Of a DNA stretch of 64,000 bases, positions 1-11,226 are shown one piece after another. Positions within the stretch are counted from its first letter, which is position 1; every line of letters starts with the position of its first letter. The notes beneath the pieces were generated by a model that was given only the letters and a program-made list of their open reading frames with translations, had not been told where the DNA came from and did not search any database. Made by a program: the position numbers and the translations under genes. Source of the stretch: Microbotryum silenes-acaulis (taxonomy: Eukaryota; Basidiomycota; Microbotryomycetes; Microbotryales; Microbotryaceae); assembly GCA_003665825.1 (NCBI GenBank), contig QPFY01000004.1:1879289-1943288 (forward strand), in the 5' to 3' direction.

Positions 1-1
1 C

Positions 2-3000
2 TCCACTTCCACCTCCACCTCGAACATGAACTCGATCCCATCCTCAACACCCCCAACCTCTCCCCCACCCGTCCCCACCAACCTAGGCCGTGCCCGCTCA
101 GCAAGTCGTACCTTCTCCGAAGCCCAAGCCGACTTGGACCAACAACGCCAACAGGACTCTTTGAGAGCGAGAGCGATGGACCATTTGGACGAGATGCCCG
201 GATTGCTGACACGACCTGGCGTCGGGAAGGGAATCGATCAAGGTGCGGAGGGGATTACGCCGGGCGAGTTTAGGGCCGAGGTGAGTGGTGGGGCTGCTGC
301 TAGCTTTGGCTTCGGCGGGAAACGTGGTCCTGGCCTAGCTGGCTGCAGGCTCGGAACCGGGTTCGGAAACCTGTTTCACGAGAAAGCTGACCATGCTATC
401 GAAATTCGTAGATGGAGACTCTACTACTGCTTCGAAGGCGGTCCCTTTCCCAGCCTGCGAACGTCGATCCAGATCTGCCCCCACCTACCTCGCCCACGGG
501 TGCGAACCACCCTTATATGCATTCCCCCCCGGGGTCTCCAACATCCCCAACCTTTTCCTCCACCTCGAAACCTTCCCTCTCGATCCAAATTACCAAAGCC
601 AACCAACTCGGGCCATCGGGGAATCCGGTCTCTCCGACAGCCCCCACCGCCGCAGAAACGGGGACGCTCGTGCGACGTCGATCTTCTGTCGCGGGCACAC
701 GTCCGATGCTTCCATTACCCAGCGATCATCCTCTACCACCTCCGATATCATCCGTATCGTCTTCGGGCACGCCTTCGATGTTGGCACCCCTCGCCGTCGG
801 CATGCCTCCGTCCTCAGCGCCGACCTCGTCGTCCCCCCCACCTTCCCCGACGGCCCTCTACGACGGTCGGTCCGCCGCGCACGCCTCGCAAGAACTTTTC
901 TGGCTACCCGCATCCCTTCACCCCGAGCTCGCACCCCAGGAATTCAAAGCTTTCATTCGAGAACAAACGCGACCGGATAACCTCGCGAGACGTACGAGCC
1001 TCAGCAGCGCCGGAAGAGGGATTCGCACGGGTGCGAGAACGAGTTCGTTAGGTGCGACGTTGGGTGATTCGGTCGGTCGGTTGGATCGGAGGAAGAGCAT
1101 GCTTCGAGGTGAATATAAACCTCGTACCGACGACGGGGTAGGCGAGGAATCGAGTGAGGGTTCGACTATAGAGCCTAAGCGGCTTAGTAGGGGTAAATCC
1201 GAAGGCGCGTTCGGTAGTTCTCAAGGATCGAGAAGAACGTCGGGCAGGATTAACTTTGACGAGTTGACCATTAGCGACTTGCAGAGGTTGGAGGAGTTGG
1301 CGGCGAGGGCCGAGGCCGAAGCGGCGACCGAAGGGGAGGGAGAGGGAGAACGGCTCGGTAGGGTCTTGAGGAGGAGTTTGAGTCTTAATCCTTCGAACCT
1401 CGTCGCGCAGGCGTATGGCTCGGCCGTTCATTCGAGCACGGACGTCGACTTTGATGGTCTAGCTTCGTTGTCGTCTGCGGGTGGTGCCAGTGGAGTAACT
1501 GACGAACGATCAGCGAGCCCCGTACCGGGTCTCGACGACGACGCCTCCGCGGCCGACAGCCCTCTCCTCGTCCATTCCCCAGGTCAAATTTTGCGCCGAA
1601 GTGCTCGTACCAAGATTCGTAAAGCCGGTCTCATCGGCGACGGTAATGGTCATCGATTCGGACCTTCGCGCCGGCAAAGGGTCACTTCGAACGAGTGGGC
1701 GACGAATCCGAGTGATGATGCGCAGGGCGAGTTGAGCTTTGAGTCGAGTGAGAGTTTGGATGAGAAGGGCAGTGTGGAGTGGAGTGAGGCGACGAGTGGG
1801 GGGACGATGATGGGTGGGCCTTCGTTCGAGGGTAGTTTGGAAGTCGTTTCGTCGTCGGAGGGGCATCAGTCCGTCGTGTCGACGGTTTCGATTGCGGAAC
1901 CGCAGTACATTGAAGATGGTGCTGGGTTGCCTGCCGTGCCAAGGCCGGCAGTCGAAGCAGTGGAACTTTCTGTCGCTTCGGTCACGTCCAAACCTCTCGA
2001 TGCACCTCTACCACCTACACCTCCGAAATCCGACGTCTCCCTCGCTCCGATAGCCTCGGGTGCAACAGCCGTTGACCCCAGCTCGGCCGACTTTGACTGG
2101 GCGACCCATGCCTCGAACCTACAACAAGCTAAACGACCGCCGCTGGTCGCTACCCCTTCGATCCAAGCACCTGGCATCCCTTCAATCGTCCGAACGGATA
2201 CCTCTTCCCCACAACAGCAGAGGTATTCCCAGCCCGCTGCGAAAGCTACACCACCCCCAACTGCGACGAAGGAGAAGAAGAGTGGTTGGGCACGACTGGG
2301 TCTGAGCGTTCGTTCGGGTGCTGCTACGATGTCGTCTTCTTTGGAAGAGAAGAAGCGGGGCAAAGGAGTTCAGCCGACGAACTCGGCACCTCAACAATCG
2401 CAACGAGAGGCGTTTCATGTTCAAGATGGGGCGAGTTTCGCTTCCCAACAACAGCAACAACAACAAGAGAAGGACTCGGGCTTCTTCGGCGGTCTTTTCG
2501 GCAAGAAGAAACACGATCACGAGACGGGCAATGGAGCCAATCCTGGCGTATCGGGTATGATGTCGAAGCCTTCCGGACCGCCGACACCGCCTTTGCAGTC
2601 CGAGGTGTCGAATCGGATGGCTCCGCCTCCACCTCCACCGACGGCTACGGCGGTGCAATTGCCGACGGGCGAGTATGTCAATTTCTATCGGCTGCCGATT
2701 CATGTCGAGAGGGCTGTCTATCGATTGTAAGTGCGAACGGTGTTTGATGTGTGTGACTTGGGGGGCCAGAGGGCTGACCCGGTCGCGTTTTTCCCTGTTT
2801 TACAGGAGTCATATCAAGCTCGCCAACCCTCGACGACCTCTATACGAACAAGTTTTGATCAGCAACCTCATGTTTTGGTACCTGTCGATTATCAATCGTC
2901 CGACCCCACCGCCCGTTCCCGTCCCTGTGCCCGTACCTTTACCACCACCGGGTCCCGCACGAGGCGCTTCGGTCAATGGGGTTCATACGCCGGACGAATC

Positions 3001-3949
3001 GGATGGCTCTTCCACTTCCGGATCGGCGAATTCGTCGCCTTCTGCGTCTCCCGTCGTCCAAGCTTCCCCCGCACAACCTACCCCGAAACGAGGAACGCTG
3101 ACCAAGAGTGGAGCAGGGAACCGATCGTCTCCAAGGGAGGTGGCGATCAAACCGGCGAGGTACGAGCAACAGAATCGCCAGATCGATCAAGAGTACCTCC
3201 AACAGCAGCATCAACAGCATCATCAGCAGCATCAGCAGCACGCCCCACCTCGTCAATCGCAAGCCCAGCCCGTGAGCTTTGCTCCCATCGTCGTCGATTC
3301 TTCCAAGGTCGAGAACTTTGGTTCATCGAACGACGGTCCACCCCGCTGTCCCCAGCGTTCTCCCGATCGTTCCTCAGCCCCAGTGGACATGTACTCCTTT
3401 TCAAACGGTACAGCGGCCGCCGCGGCCCAAACCGTCTCCTGGAGCTCTCACTCGGACGACCACAGTTCACAGGGCAACCCCGCTCGACGATCTTCTCCCC
3501 CCGTCTCTCCATCCACGTCACCAAATCTTTCCTCTTCTTCTTCTTCAACAAGGACGTTTCCCAGTGCCTCGAACTCGCCTAAACCACCTAATTCGGGGTT
3601 CCAAGTTACTTCGCGAGTGCAGAAGTTGCAGAACCGGTCGAATTCGTCGGAGGAGATCGTCAAATTATCGTCCGGCTCCCACTTGGGTTTAGGGATGATG
3701 AAGACCCACGCTTGCAACCCCTCTAGCGCAGAAGGTAATCGTCGCACGTCCAATATCTCGGACAAGTCTTTTGACGAGGAGAGTTTGATCGATGCGTATG
3801 GAGTACCGTCGCCGGTGTTGGAAACGAAGGCTTCGGTGGGGACGGCGGGTTTGTTGGAGGGGGTTGTGGGGGGTGGGCAGAGGATGGATGTGGAGAGGTC
3901 AGAGTTGGCAGTGTTGGGGACGGGGGGAGCGAGGGGTACGGGTGTGTGA
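2..3949 (+). CDS. ZDS1: Zds1/Zds2-family protein, 5' end possibly outside the window
   Basis: Exons run to 280, then 412-2726 and 2806-3949. Both introns have GTGAGT/GTAAGT donors and the phases close. The frame is open to the left edge of the window, so the first visible ATG (26) may not be the true start. Most of the roughly 1,230 residues are low-complexity Ser/Pro/Gln-rich sequence with several RRxS-type sites. The diagnostic part lies at the second splice: GEYVNFYRLPIHVERAVYRL joins SHIKLANPRRPLYEQVL and then SNLMFWYLSIIN. This resembles the conserved C-terminal domain of yeast Zds1/Zds2, which binds Cdc55 and regulates PP2A in mitotic entry and polarity. A long disordered tail (poly-Gln/His near 3190-3240, Ser-rich afterwards) follows the domain, whereas in yeast it is terminal. 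The family call rests on this one domain; the function is by homology only. Confidence 0.72.
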
Positions 3950-4323
3950 AGGGCGAGTCGTCTCGCGATGCGTAGAAAGTGGCTTTTATCCCTCCTTCCC
4001 TCGTCTTTCCTCTTTTGGTTTTCACCTTTACTTCCCCCCCACCCCCCCTCTGTCTTTTTGAGCTTGTGTACAGCTGTAGTCACCAATTTATGTTCTGTAA
4101 CCCCCTGCTTGGCTCTTTCGTAATCATTAGGTTGTGCATGTCGATCGGCTGGGACAAGTTCAGGTGAGACGGGCCGTATTGCATAGTGTTGGCACGTCGC
4201 GTGAGCCTCAGACGATCGATTGATTGCTGACGCGGGTGGCGCCCCGAGCGGGCGTCGCATCTGTTCCACCTCTGTCTCCCTCCACCTCGACGCACACACC
4301 CACATTACGATACGACAACAATC
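3950..4323. other. Intergenic region between ZDS1-like gene and MMS2
   Basis: This 374-bp stretch holds the 3' end of the ZDS1-like gene, T/C-rich at 3985-4060, and the pyrimidine-rich 5' leader of MMS2. I see no further gene or repeat. Confidence 0.6.
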
Positions 4324-5364
4324 ATGGCAAAAGGTAGGCTTCACTAGAGCTGCTTTTGACTTTTGAATGAGATGACCATGCCACTGACTCGAGCCTGTAC
4401 GCTCTCACCTCCTCCTCTTCCTACGACACGAACCACGCCACACGCTACACGCTGCACGCTCCTCCCCACCTCCTCCCACCACTTCCCACCCCCTAACTTG
4501 CACTCAACCCCCCACGGTCTACTCCTTCTACTAGTCCCCCGTTCGTTCCGTCTGCTTGAAGAGCTCGAAAAGGGTGAGAAGGGCATCGGCGACGGGACGT
4601 GTTCGTACGGTTTGGCCGATGGGGACGATTTGATGATGGAGAAGTGGAACGGGACGATCATTGGACCAGGGCATGTGAGTTCTTTTTGGTGCGTATTGGG
4701 TTGGGGGAGTGGGGCGGGGCGGGGGTGTTGGGGTTGGTGGTGGTGACGGGGGTGGGGGAGGGGGAGGGGCACTTTGGAGGAAGGTTGAAGGCATGGAGCT
4801 CACAAGTTGCTTCTCTCGCATATCGTTCACATTTCATTCATCTACAAATTCACTCTTCTCATCGAACCACCCACCCAACCCCACTCATCATCTCAGTCGG
4901 TGCACGAGAACCGCATCTACTCGCTCTCGATCGTCTGCGGCGCTTCCTACCCCGACCAACCCCCGGCCATCACCTTCCTCACCCGCATCAATCTCCCCTG
5001 TGTTCATCCTACTTCCGGAAAGGTGCGTTCACCCTCCGTCGGAGGCAATCACTGGGCCAGACCGGGTAGGATGGAGCGATAGCTTTCGGGGGTGCTAATT
5101 CCTCGGACGAGGTTGGATTTTGTGCAACACAGGTCGACCCTTCGAAATTGAATGTGTTGGCGAGTTGGAAACACAATTACACGTTGGAAACGGTCTTGGT
5201 CGAATTGAGGAGGTGCGTTTTCAAAAAGTCGCCTCTTGACCTGCGTTGCTTTACGCGTCGAGTATTGACCTCTTTGATGATGAATGGGGAATGCCATGCA
5301 TAGAGACATGGCTTCACCGACGAATCGAAAGTTACCGCAACCTGCCGAAGGGGCGACGTTCTGA
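4324..5364 (+). CDS. MMS2: Ubiquitin-conjugating enzyme E2 variant Mms2 (UEV)
   Basis: Five exons (4324-4333, 4535-4674, 4897-5022, 5133-5212, 5304-5364) give a 138-residue protein, against 137 in yeast Mms2. The first exon encodes only MAK plus one base, and all phases close. Visible UEV motifs are [55 protein letters not shown] and the C-terminal [10 protein letters not shown]. The E2 active-site cysteine is absent from the [11 protein letters not shown] stretch, as expected for a UEV. Mms2 pairs with Ubc13 to build Lys63-linked ubiquitin chains, for example on PCNA in error-free damage tolerance. That role is family knowledge. Confidence 0.93.
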
Positions 5365-6079
5365 AGTTGGTCGTGATGGGGTGGCCTTGTCGAGCGATTC
5401 GTTCGGCTGGTCTGCTGTGATCTTGATCTTGATCTTTTCCTTTTCTCTTTCCGTGCCGATCCTTTGTCTGTTCCCCTTCTGTCGAGTAGACCCTTTCACG
5501 AGCAATGCAAACGAGTATCTCATCAAAAATGGTTACCTGTTCGCCCTGGGAGGTAGCATAACGCCTCGGGTGGGGAAAAGTCTTCTCGTCGGCCGAGCGG
5601 CGCGTGGGTTCGGATGACGTAATACGATACCCCCTGTCCGAATGGAACGCTTTCGGGTGTTATGCCCGGGCCGGCCAAAGTGGGGAAGAGAACGTTGGAA
5701 GATCTGGATCTTCACTGGGACAGCGCAGGTACATCGATTCGGAAGACTTTGTTCTCTCGCTTGGTAGTTTGACGATCGGCTTGATTTTGCAGGCATCAAA
5801 AACAAGTCTGGGAAGATCCGTACCCCCGTCCGAGTCAAATGAGCAGGGGGGGTGGGGGTCAACCGCCGTCGGGCGCTCCGTCCGTTTTGGTGCAAGACAC
5901 GCGCGGACGAGCGGCGTTATCCGTCTCGGGTTGGGCCGTGCTCCGGCCGATGGCGGGAGGAAAGCGCGTGCTTGCTGGCCCACGGCCCACACGTATGGGT
6001 TTCCTTCCTCACCCCTTCCCTCTCACCTTTCACCTTGCCTTCCTTCATCTTCCTCCCCTTGTCTTACGCTCCACACACC
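5365..6079. other. Intergenic region upstream of TRP5
   Basis: This 715-bp region separates MMS2 from TRP5. The last 80 bases before the TRP5 ATG are strongly pyrimidine-rich (CTTCC/CTCACC runs), as is usual for fungal core promoters. I recognise no gene or repeat. Confidence 0.5.
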
Positions 6080-8816
6080 ATGTCCCAACACTTGAAGCAA
6101 ACGTTCTTGGATCGCGAGGCGCAGGTCAGTCTCTCTGCGTGCACACCTTTAACGTTTTCTCGCTGGTCGTCTCCCCCCCTCCCCGGCCCCCACTCATCAC
6201 TGACGCCACACGCCACACGCCACACGCCTTGCCGCTGCCTTCCCCTTTCCCCCACCCTCGGACCTCCCAAACCACTGCACCATGCCAAAAATATCCTACA
6301 GAACTCGCCCGCCTTCGTCACCTTCGTCACAGCCGGCTACCCGTCCATCTCGCAAACGGTGCCGATCATGCTCGCGCTCGAAGCGGGAGGAGCGGACGTG
6401 ATCGAGCTCGGCGTTCCCTTCACCGATCCTTTGGCAGATGGCAAGGCGATTCAGATGGCTAATAATGCGAGTTTTAGATGCAGCTCGTTCGATCGAGGGA
6501 CAGCGAAACTAATTGATTCGGTTCGTGTTCTCGTGGTAACAGCGAGCGATCGAGCAAGACGTCGACTTCAAGATGTGCCTTTCGTTCGTCGAGCAGGCGC
6601 GTCAACAGGGGCTCAAGGCGCCTGTCATCCTCATGGGTGAGTGATTTCCACGTACCAGACACCGGTCACCCGTTGGGCTCTCCATGTTCGGGTATGCGAA
6701 CATTCTGCTGACCCCCTCTTCCCTACTCTTTCCTTGACCTGCCTTTCACCTTCCGACCCTCTGTCGCCCATCTCCCCCACCTCGACAGGCTACTACAACC
6801 CCCTCCTGGCTCACAGCGAACAACGAGCGGTCCAAGACGCCAAGGCCGCCGGTGCGAACGGCTTCATCGTCGTCGACCTTCCCCCCGAAGAGGCCGTCGG
6901 CTTCCGTCAGCTGTGTACTCAGGCAGGGTCCGTCTCCGATCACGTGCTCTGACCTTTGACCCTTCTTTGATCGGGCTGATCAAGTTCTTCGACGTAATCG
7001 CGAAAGCACAGGCTGTCGTACGTGCCGCTGATTGCACCTTCGACGAGCGATGCGAGGATCAAGTTCCTGGCTTCCATCGCCGACAGCTTCATCTACGTGA
7101 GTGGAGAGGCGTCGATCACTTACCTTCTTGAGAGTGTCACTGACGCGTTCAGCACCACCTATAGGTCGTTTCCAAGATGGGCACGACCGGAGCCAGCGCG
7201 ACCGTTTCAACCTCGCTATCGTCCTTCCTCGAACGCATCCGTTCTTTGCTCCCTTCCAAAATCCCTCTCGCCGTCGGTTTCGGTGTCTCGACCCAAGCCC
7301 ATTTCCAAGAGGTTGGCCGCGACGCTGAAGGTGTCGTCATCGGTTCCCAACTCGTCGAAGTCATCGACAAGGGGCAAAAGACCTCGGACGAACAAGCCCT
7401 CAAGGACGTCGCCGCTTACTGCGCCGAGGTCTCGGGTAACCGCGTGCGTTCCAAGGCTTTGGCCGAATTCATCGCCAAAGTCGACGCGAACGAAGTCATC
7501 TCCGAACACAAATCGACGGCCGCTCGGTTCGGGGGGTTCGGAGGGGCGTACGTCCCCGAAGCGTTGTACGATTGCTTGGAACAACTTTCGAATACCTACG
7601 ACGAGGCGAGGAAGGACCCTGCGTTCTGGAAGGAGTGGGAGGGCGAGTTCGGATACATGAATCGACCGAGTCAGTTGTACGAAGCCAAGAGGTTGACCGA
7701 GCTTGCTGGAGGCGCGAAGATTTGGTTCAAGAGGGAGGATCTGAACCACACTGGATCTCATAAGGTGGGTTTGCAACGATGTCCTACACCGGCTTTCGGA
7801 TTTTTTGGACTGATGTTCAGGCTTTCGTGGCCAACCTACAGATCAACAACGCGATTGGGCAAGTCTTGCTCGCGCGACGACTCGGCAAGAACCGCATCAT
7901 CGCCGAGACGGGTGCGGGTCAACACGGTGTCGCAACGGCGACCGTCTGCGCCAAGTTCGGCCTCGAGTGCATTGTCTACATGGGCGAGGAGGACGTGCGT
8001 CGTCAGGCGTTGAACGTGTTCCGCATGCGCATGCTCGGTGCCAAGGTCGTTGGCGTCGCTTCGGGGAGTCGAACACTCAAGGATGCCATCAACGAGGCGA
8101 TGCGTGATTGGGTTACCAACCTCTCGTCGACGCACTACATCATCGGTTCGGCGATCGGTCCCCATCCCTTCCCCACGATCGTGCGCGACTTCCAATCCGT
8201 CATTGGTAGTGAAATCAAGTCCCAACTTGCTGGTCTAACGGGCAAGCTCCCCGATGCCGTCGTCGCTTGCGTCGGAGGTGGGTCCAACGCGATCGGTACC
8301 TTCCACCCGTTCATCAACGACAAGTCCGTCCGTCTCATCGGTGTCGAAGCTGCCGGAGAAGGAGTCGACACCGCTTTCCACTCTGCGACTCTCTCAAAGG
8401 GAACCCACGGTGTCTTGCACGGTGTACGAACGTACATCCTCCAATCGAAGCAAGGCCAAATCATCAGTACCCACTCCATCTCCGCCGGTCTGGACTACCC
8501 CGGCGTCGGTCCCGAGCACAGTTGGTTGAAGGACTCGGGTCGAGCAGAATACGTTTCCGCGACGGACGAACAAGCCCTACGAGGATTCCGCATGTGCACT
8601 CAAAAAGAAGGCATCATCCCCGCTCTGGAAACGGCCCATGCGGTGTGGGCTACGGTGGAGGAAGCGAAAAAGATGCCCAAGGCGGCGAACATTGTCATGT
8701 GTTTGAGTGGGAGGGGCGATAAGGACGTACAGGAGATTTCGGAGATCTTGCCAGGGAAATGGGCGGACAAGTTGGATTGGCATGTTGATGGACAGGCGAA
8801 TCAGGTCATTGGGTAG
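6080..8816 (+). CDS. TRP5: Bifunctional tryptophan synthase (alpha and beta domains)
   Basis: Seven exons (6080-6124, 6302-6466, 6543-6636, 6789-6927, 7012-7096, 7165-7764, 7842-8816) give 700 residues, close to the 707 of yeast Trp5. The alpha domain comes first ([79 protein letters not shown]). The beta domain follows ([32 protein letters not shown] with the PLP lysine, [44 protein letters not shown]). It converts indole-3-glycerol phosphate and serine to tryptophan, with indole channelled between sites. The second intron (6467-6542) appears to use a GC donor: exon 2 ending AAT and exon 3 starting CGA GCG ATC keeps the [15 protein letters not shown] join aligned with the family without a gap. 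The other introns are GT-AG. Confidence 0.96.
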
Positions 8817-9578
8817 AGCGCTCAGGATCCGGGGGTCGTTCGTACCCTCTTTTTCTTTAAGGCTTGTTTGTGTCGTCTTCGCAGTCCCTTCTGTTGGATT
8901 TTCTTCTCGGTTCTCTTCCACCTCGCATTTTACTCTTCCTTCCGTTTTGAGAAATTGAGCATCAACTCCGTTCTTACACAAGCGTCCCGTTTCCCCAAAT
9001 TCATATCTAACCCCACCGCTTCTCGGTATCGTACACATGGGAAGTGACTGTGCCGTGCTTTCGGAAGGACTCCTATCGTAAGAAGGGAACCACCTCCAGC
9101 AGATTCGCTTAATCCGGGTACCGAGGCATTCGTTGGGGAATTAAAACCCACTGGCAGCAGTATCTTTACGTGATTATACTCTGCTAAAGTCCCTTCATTG
9201 AGGACGCAAGTGCGCGTCGGGTTGGGTCAATTAGTGGCAGGATCTTGCCCTAGCCCCTTAATAAAGACCGAAAGCTGCCATGAAGTGGCTCGCATCCTTG
9301 GTTTCTCTTCGCTACTAAAACCCTCATTGATACTACAGTCAAAGGATACACCAAGCCCAAGAGCTTACGTATTTGCGTACTCCCAGTGACCACCCCCCAT
9401 CGTCGGCATCGTCCCCGTCGGTCCATCGACCACCTGTTCTCCAGTCGATCCTACTTTCAGTTCAAGTGACTCGACAGTCCCGACCCCCTCACGAACAATA
9501 TCTCGCTCCTTCTCCCTTCCCCTCCTAGTCGAGCCTCGGCACAACGCCTTCCCCAGACCAACTACTTACTACACCTTC
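8817..9578. other. Intergenic region downstream of TRP5
   Basis: This segment holds the T-rich 3' end of TRP5 (8850-8940) and about 600 bp in which I see no convincing coding signal or repeat. Confidence 0.4.
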
Positions 9579-9854
9579 CTAAACCTCCGCCTCCGCCGTC
9601 ATAATGTCACAATTTTGACACGAGATCACGCAAGCCCACTTCTTGTCCTCGATGGCGTGGTGGGTCTGCTGGCAGTGGTGCTTCGCGTTCGGGAATAAGA
9701 AGAAGATTCCACCCGTAAGTCGAAACGAGGTGATGAGGGAGCACAGACTGGAGTGGGGTTTCGCCGTGTCTGTCTGATTCAGGAGGTCGGGACGTCGATG
9801 AGCGTCGCCGAGTTGGCAAGTTTGGGACGTGGCTGACCTCCTACAAGGGCTCAC
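9579..9854 (-). CDS. Possible terminal exon of an unrecognised small Cys/His-containing protein
   Basis: On the minus strand a reading frame ends at 9579. Its last 45 codons favour C/G third positions (GGIFFLFPNAKHHC, then THHAIEDKKWACVISC, then QNCDIM). Three cysteines and several histidines could bind metal, but I recognise no family. The N-terminal half of the frame looks less coding and may be intron: a GTGAGC donor sits at about 9848 on this strand after KIGE-like codons. The exact start and upstream exons are unresolved. A competing plus-strand model with a GTAAGT donor at 9715 and acceptor at 9782 also exists. Confidence 0.28.
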   Translation of the reverse strand: MSPCRRSATSQTCQLGDAHRRPDLLNQTDTAKPHSSLCSLITSFRLTGGIFFLFPNAKHHCQQTHHAIEDKKWACVISCQNCDIMTAEAEV

Positions 9855-10504
9855 CTCGCCGATTTTGGCTCTCTTTATGGGGAAATGATTGATTTATTAC
9901 TTGTTGGCAAAGGTGCAATTACATACAAAAGCATCTGACCAAAAATTCACGAAGGAGTAGAAGCGAGGATGAAAGACGAGGAAATGATGCGCTGAGTCGT
10001 CCGAGGAGTCGAAATTCCGCCTCGGCAACTCGGTGCGGGATGCTAATAATTCGGCAATTTGCCCTCCCGTAGATGCCTTTCGGACGCGTCCCCATTTTTC
10101 TCTGCCTGCAATACTTAGAACACTACCTTGTCACTTGCCTAGCGAGACTAGTACATACCTGCTTTTCGCGTTGTTGTGCTGCATCGTATCTCTAGTTGAC
10201 TGGTTCATGGCATATCCGAGTCCTTTGCATGAAAGATGGGAGTCGTCGGCCTGATCGCGAGTCTCTGGTTCTTGAAATGCAATTTTAATCAACAGCTCTT
10301 CACGCTTTCTCCTACTCACCCAAGAGCACTCGATGAAGATGATTATAACCATGCTGTCATTAATATGGCACTGGCATTGCACGTTCCCCACTGGCCTGGC
10401 GACCTGAGACAATCCGAACGGGCATGAGTTTTCGCCAGGATTTATCCTACGCTTCCTGTGAAGCGATCTTCAACCAGATCTTCTCTTCGAGTAGACTCGC
10501 TCGA
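9855..10504. other. Sparse region between the small ORF and RIB4
   Basis: About 650 bp, partly AT-richer than its neighbours (9890-9940, 10270-10380). No gene or structured repeat was recognised. Confidence 0.4.
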
Positions 10505-11186
10505 TTACCCCGACTTCCACTTTCGGCACTTGCAAGCCAATTCGACCGCCGCCGCCCCCCAATCTTCACCATGATTATGCCCTTCATTCCCATCCTTGCC
10601 TCCGATACCAGCCCTTAACAAAGCCTGCTCGTCCGTCAAGCAGTTCAACACGCCGTATATGACCGGTACGCCCGAGTCGAGTTGGACGCGCATCAATCCT
10701 TGTGTTACGGCGGAGGAGATATATTCATAGTGCGAGGTGTGACCCTTGATGAGGCAGCCGATGGCGATCACGACCGAGATGGCAGGGGACGAGGCGATGA
10801 GGCTGCGACGTGTGACCAAGTAAGGTACGTTCGGAGTGGGCTCTATCAAAATTTCCGGAATAACAATGAACACTGTCATGCAGTCACTGACCTCGCGCAG
10901 GCCATGGGCAACTCGTACGAGCCGGGAATGGTCTCGACCCTGATGTTCTCCTTCTTGACGCCCTGAGAGAGCAGCTTTTGCACCGTCCCGTCGACGAGTG
11001 ACGAGATGATCGTATCGTTCCACCTACGCATGGTTCATAACGGTGTGAGCATGCCGTGGAAGATCGGTGTGGAAAGTAGGAGTGGAGCAGGGGTGCTTAC
11101 CTCGCATGAACGATCAAGACGGTCAATTCTGAGCCATCGAATGTCTCGGTAGAAGGCTGAAGTCCTTTAATGGTCGTGTCCGTCAT
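10505..11186 (-). CDS. RIB4: 6,7-dimethyl-8-ribityllumazine synthase
   Basis: Three exons on the minus strand (11186-11101, 11023-10892, 10802-10505) encode 171 residues, the usual size. Motifs in order are [12 protein letters not shown] then [64 protein letters not shown] and [14 protein letters not shown]. The enzyme condenses 5-amino-6-ribitylamino-uracil with dihydroxybutanone phosphate in riboflavin synthesis. Splice phases (2, 2) close exactly. The start at 11186 gives MTDTTIKG. The frame stays open upstream for 53 codons because a 21-bp tandem duplication lies directly before the ATG, but those upstream codons have no homologous look. The third exon ends with a basic KCRKWKSG tail. Confidence 0.93.
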
Positions 11187-11226
11187 AGCGAGAAGGTGCT
11201 TGGAAATAGCGAGAAGGTGCTTGGAA
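11185..11226. repeat. 21-bp perfect tandem duplication at the RIB4 start codon
   Basis: Two back-to-back copies of a 21-bp unit (ATAGCGAGAAGGTGCTTGGAA on the plus strand) cover the region immediately 5' of the RIB4 ATG; the start codon overlaps the first unit. The repeat is in frame with RIB4, so it would add two near-identical heptads if translation began upstream. Confidence 0.9.

Noticed and set aside
9652..9837. Plus-strand gene MAWWVCWQWC spliced at 9715-9782
   Set aside because: Splice signals are good but the peptide composition is improbable and the minus-strand reading has better codon bias.
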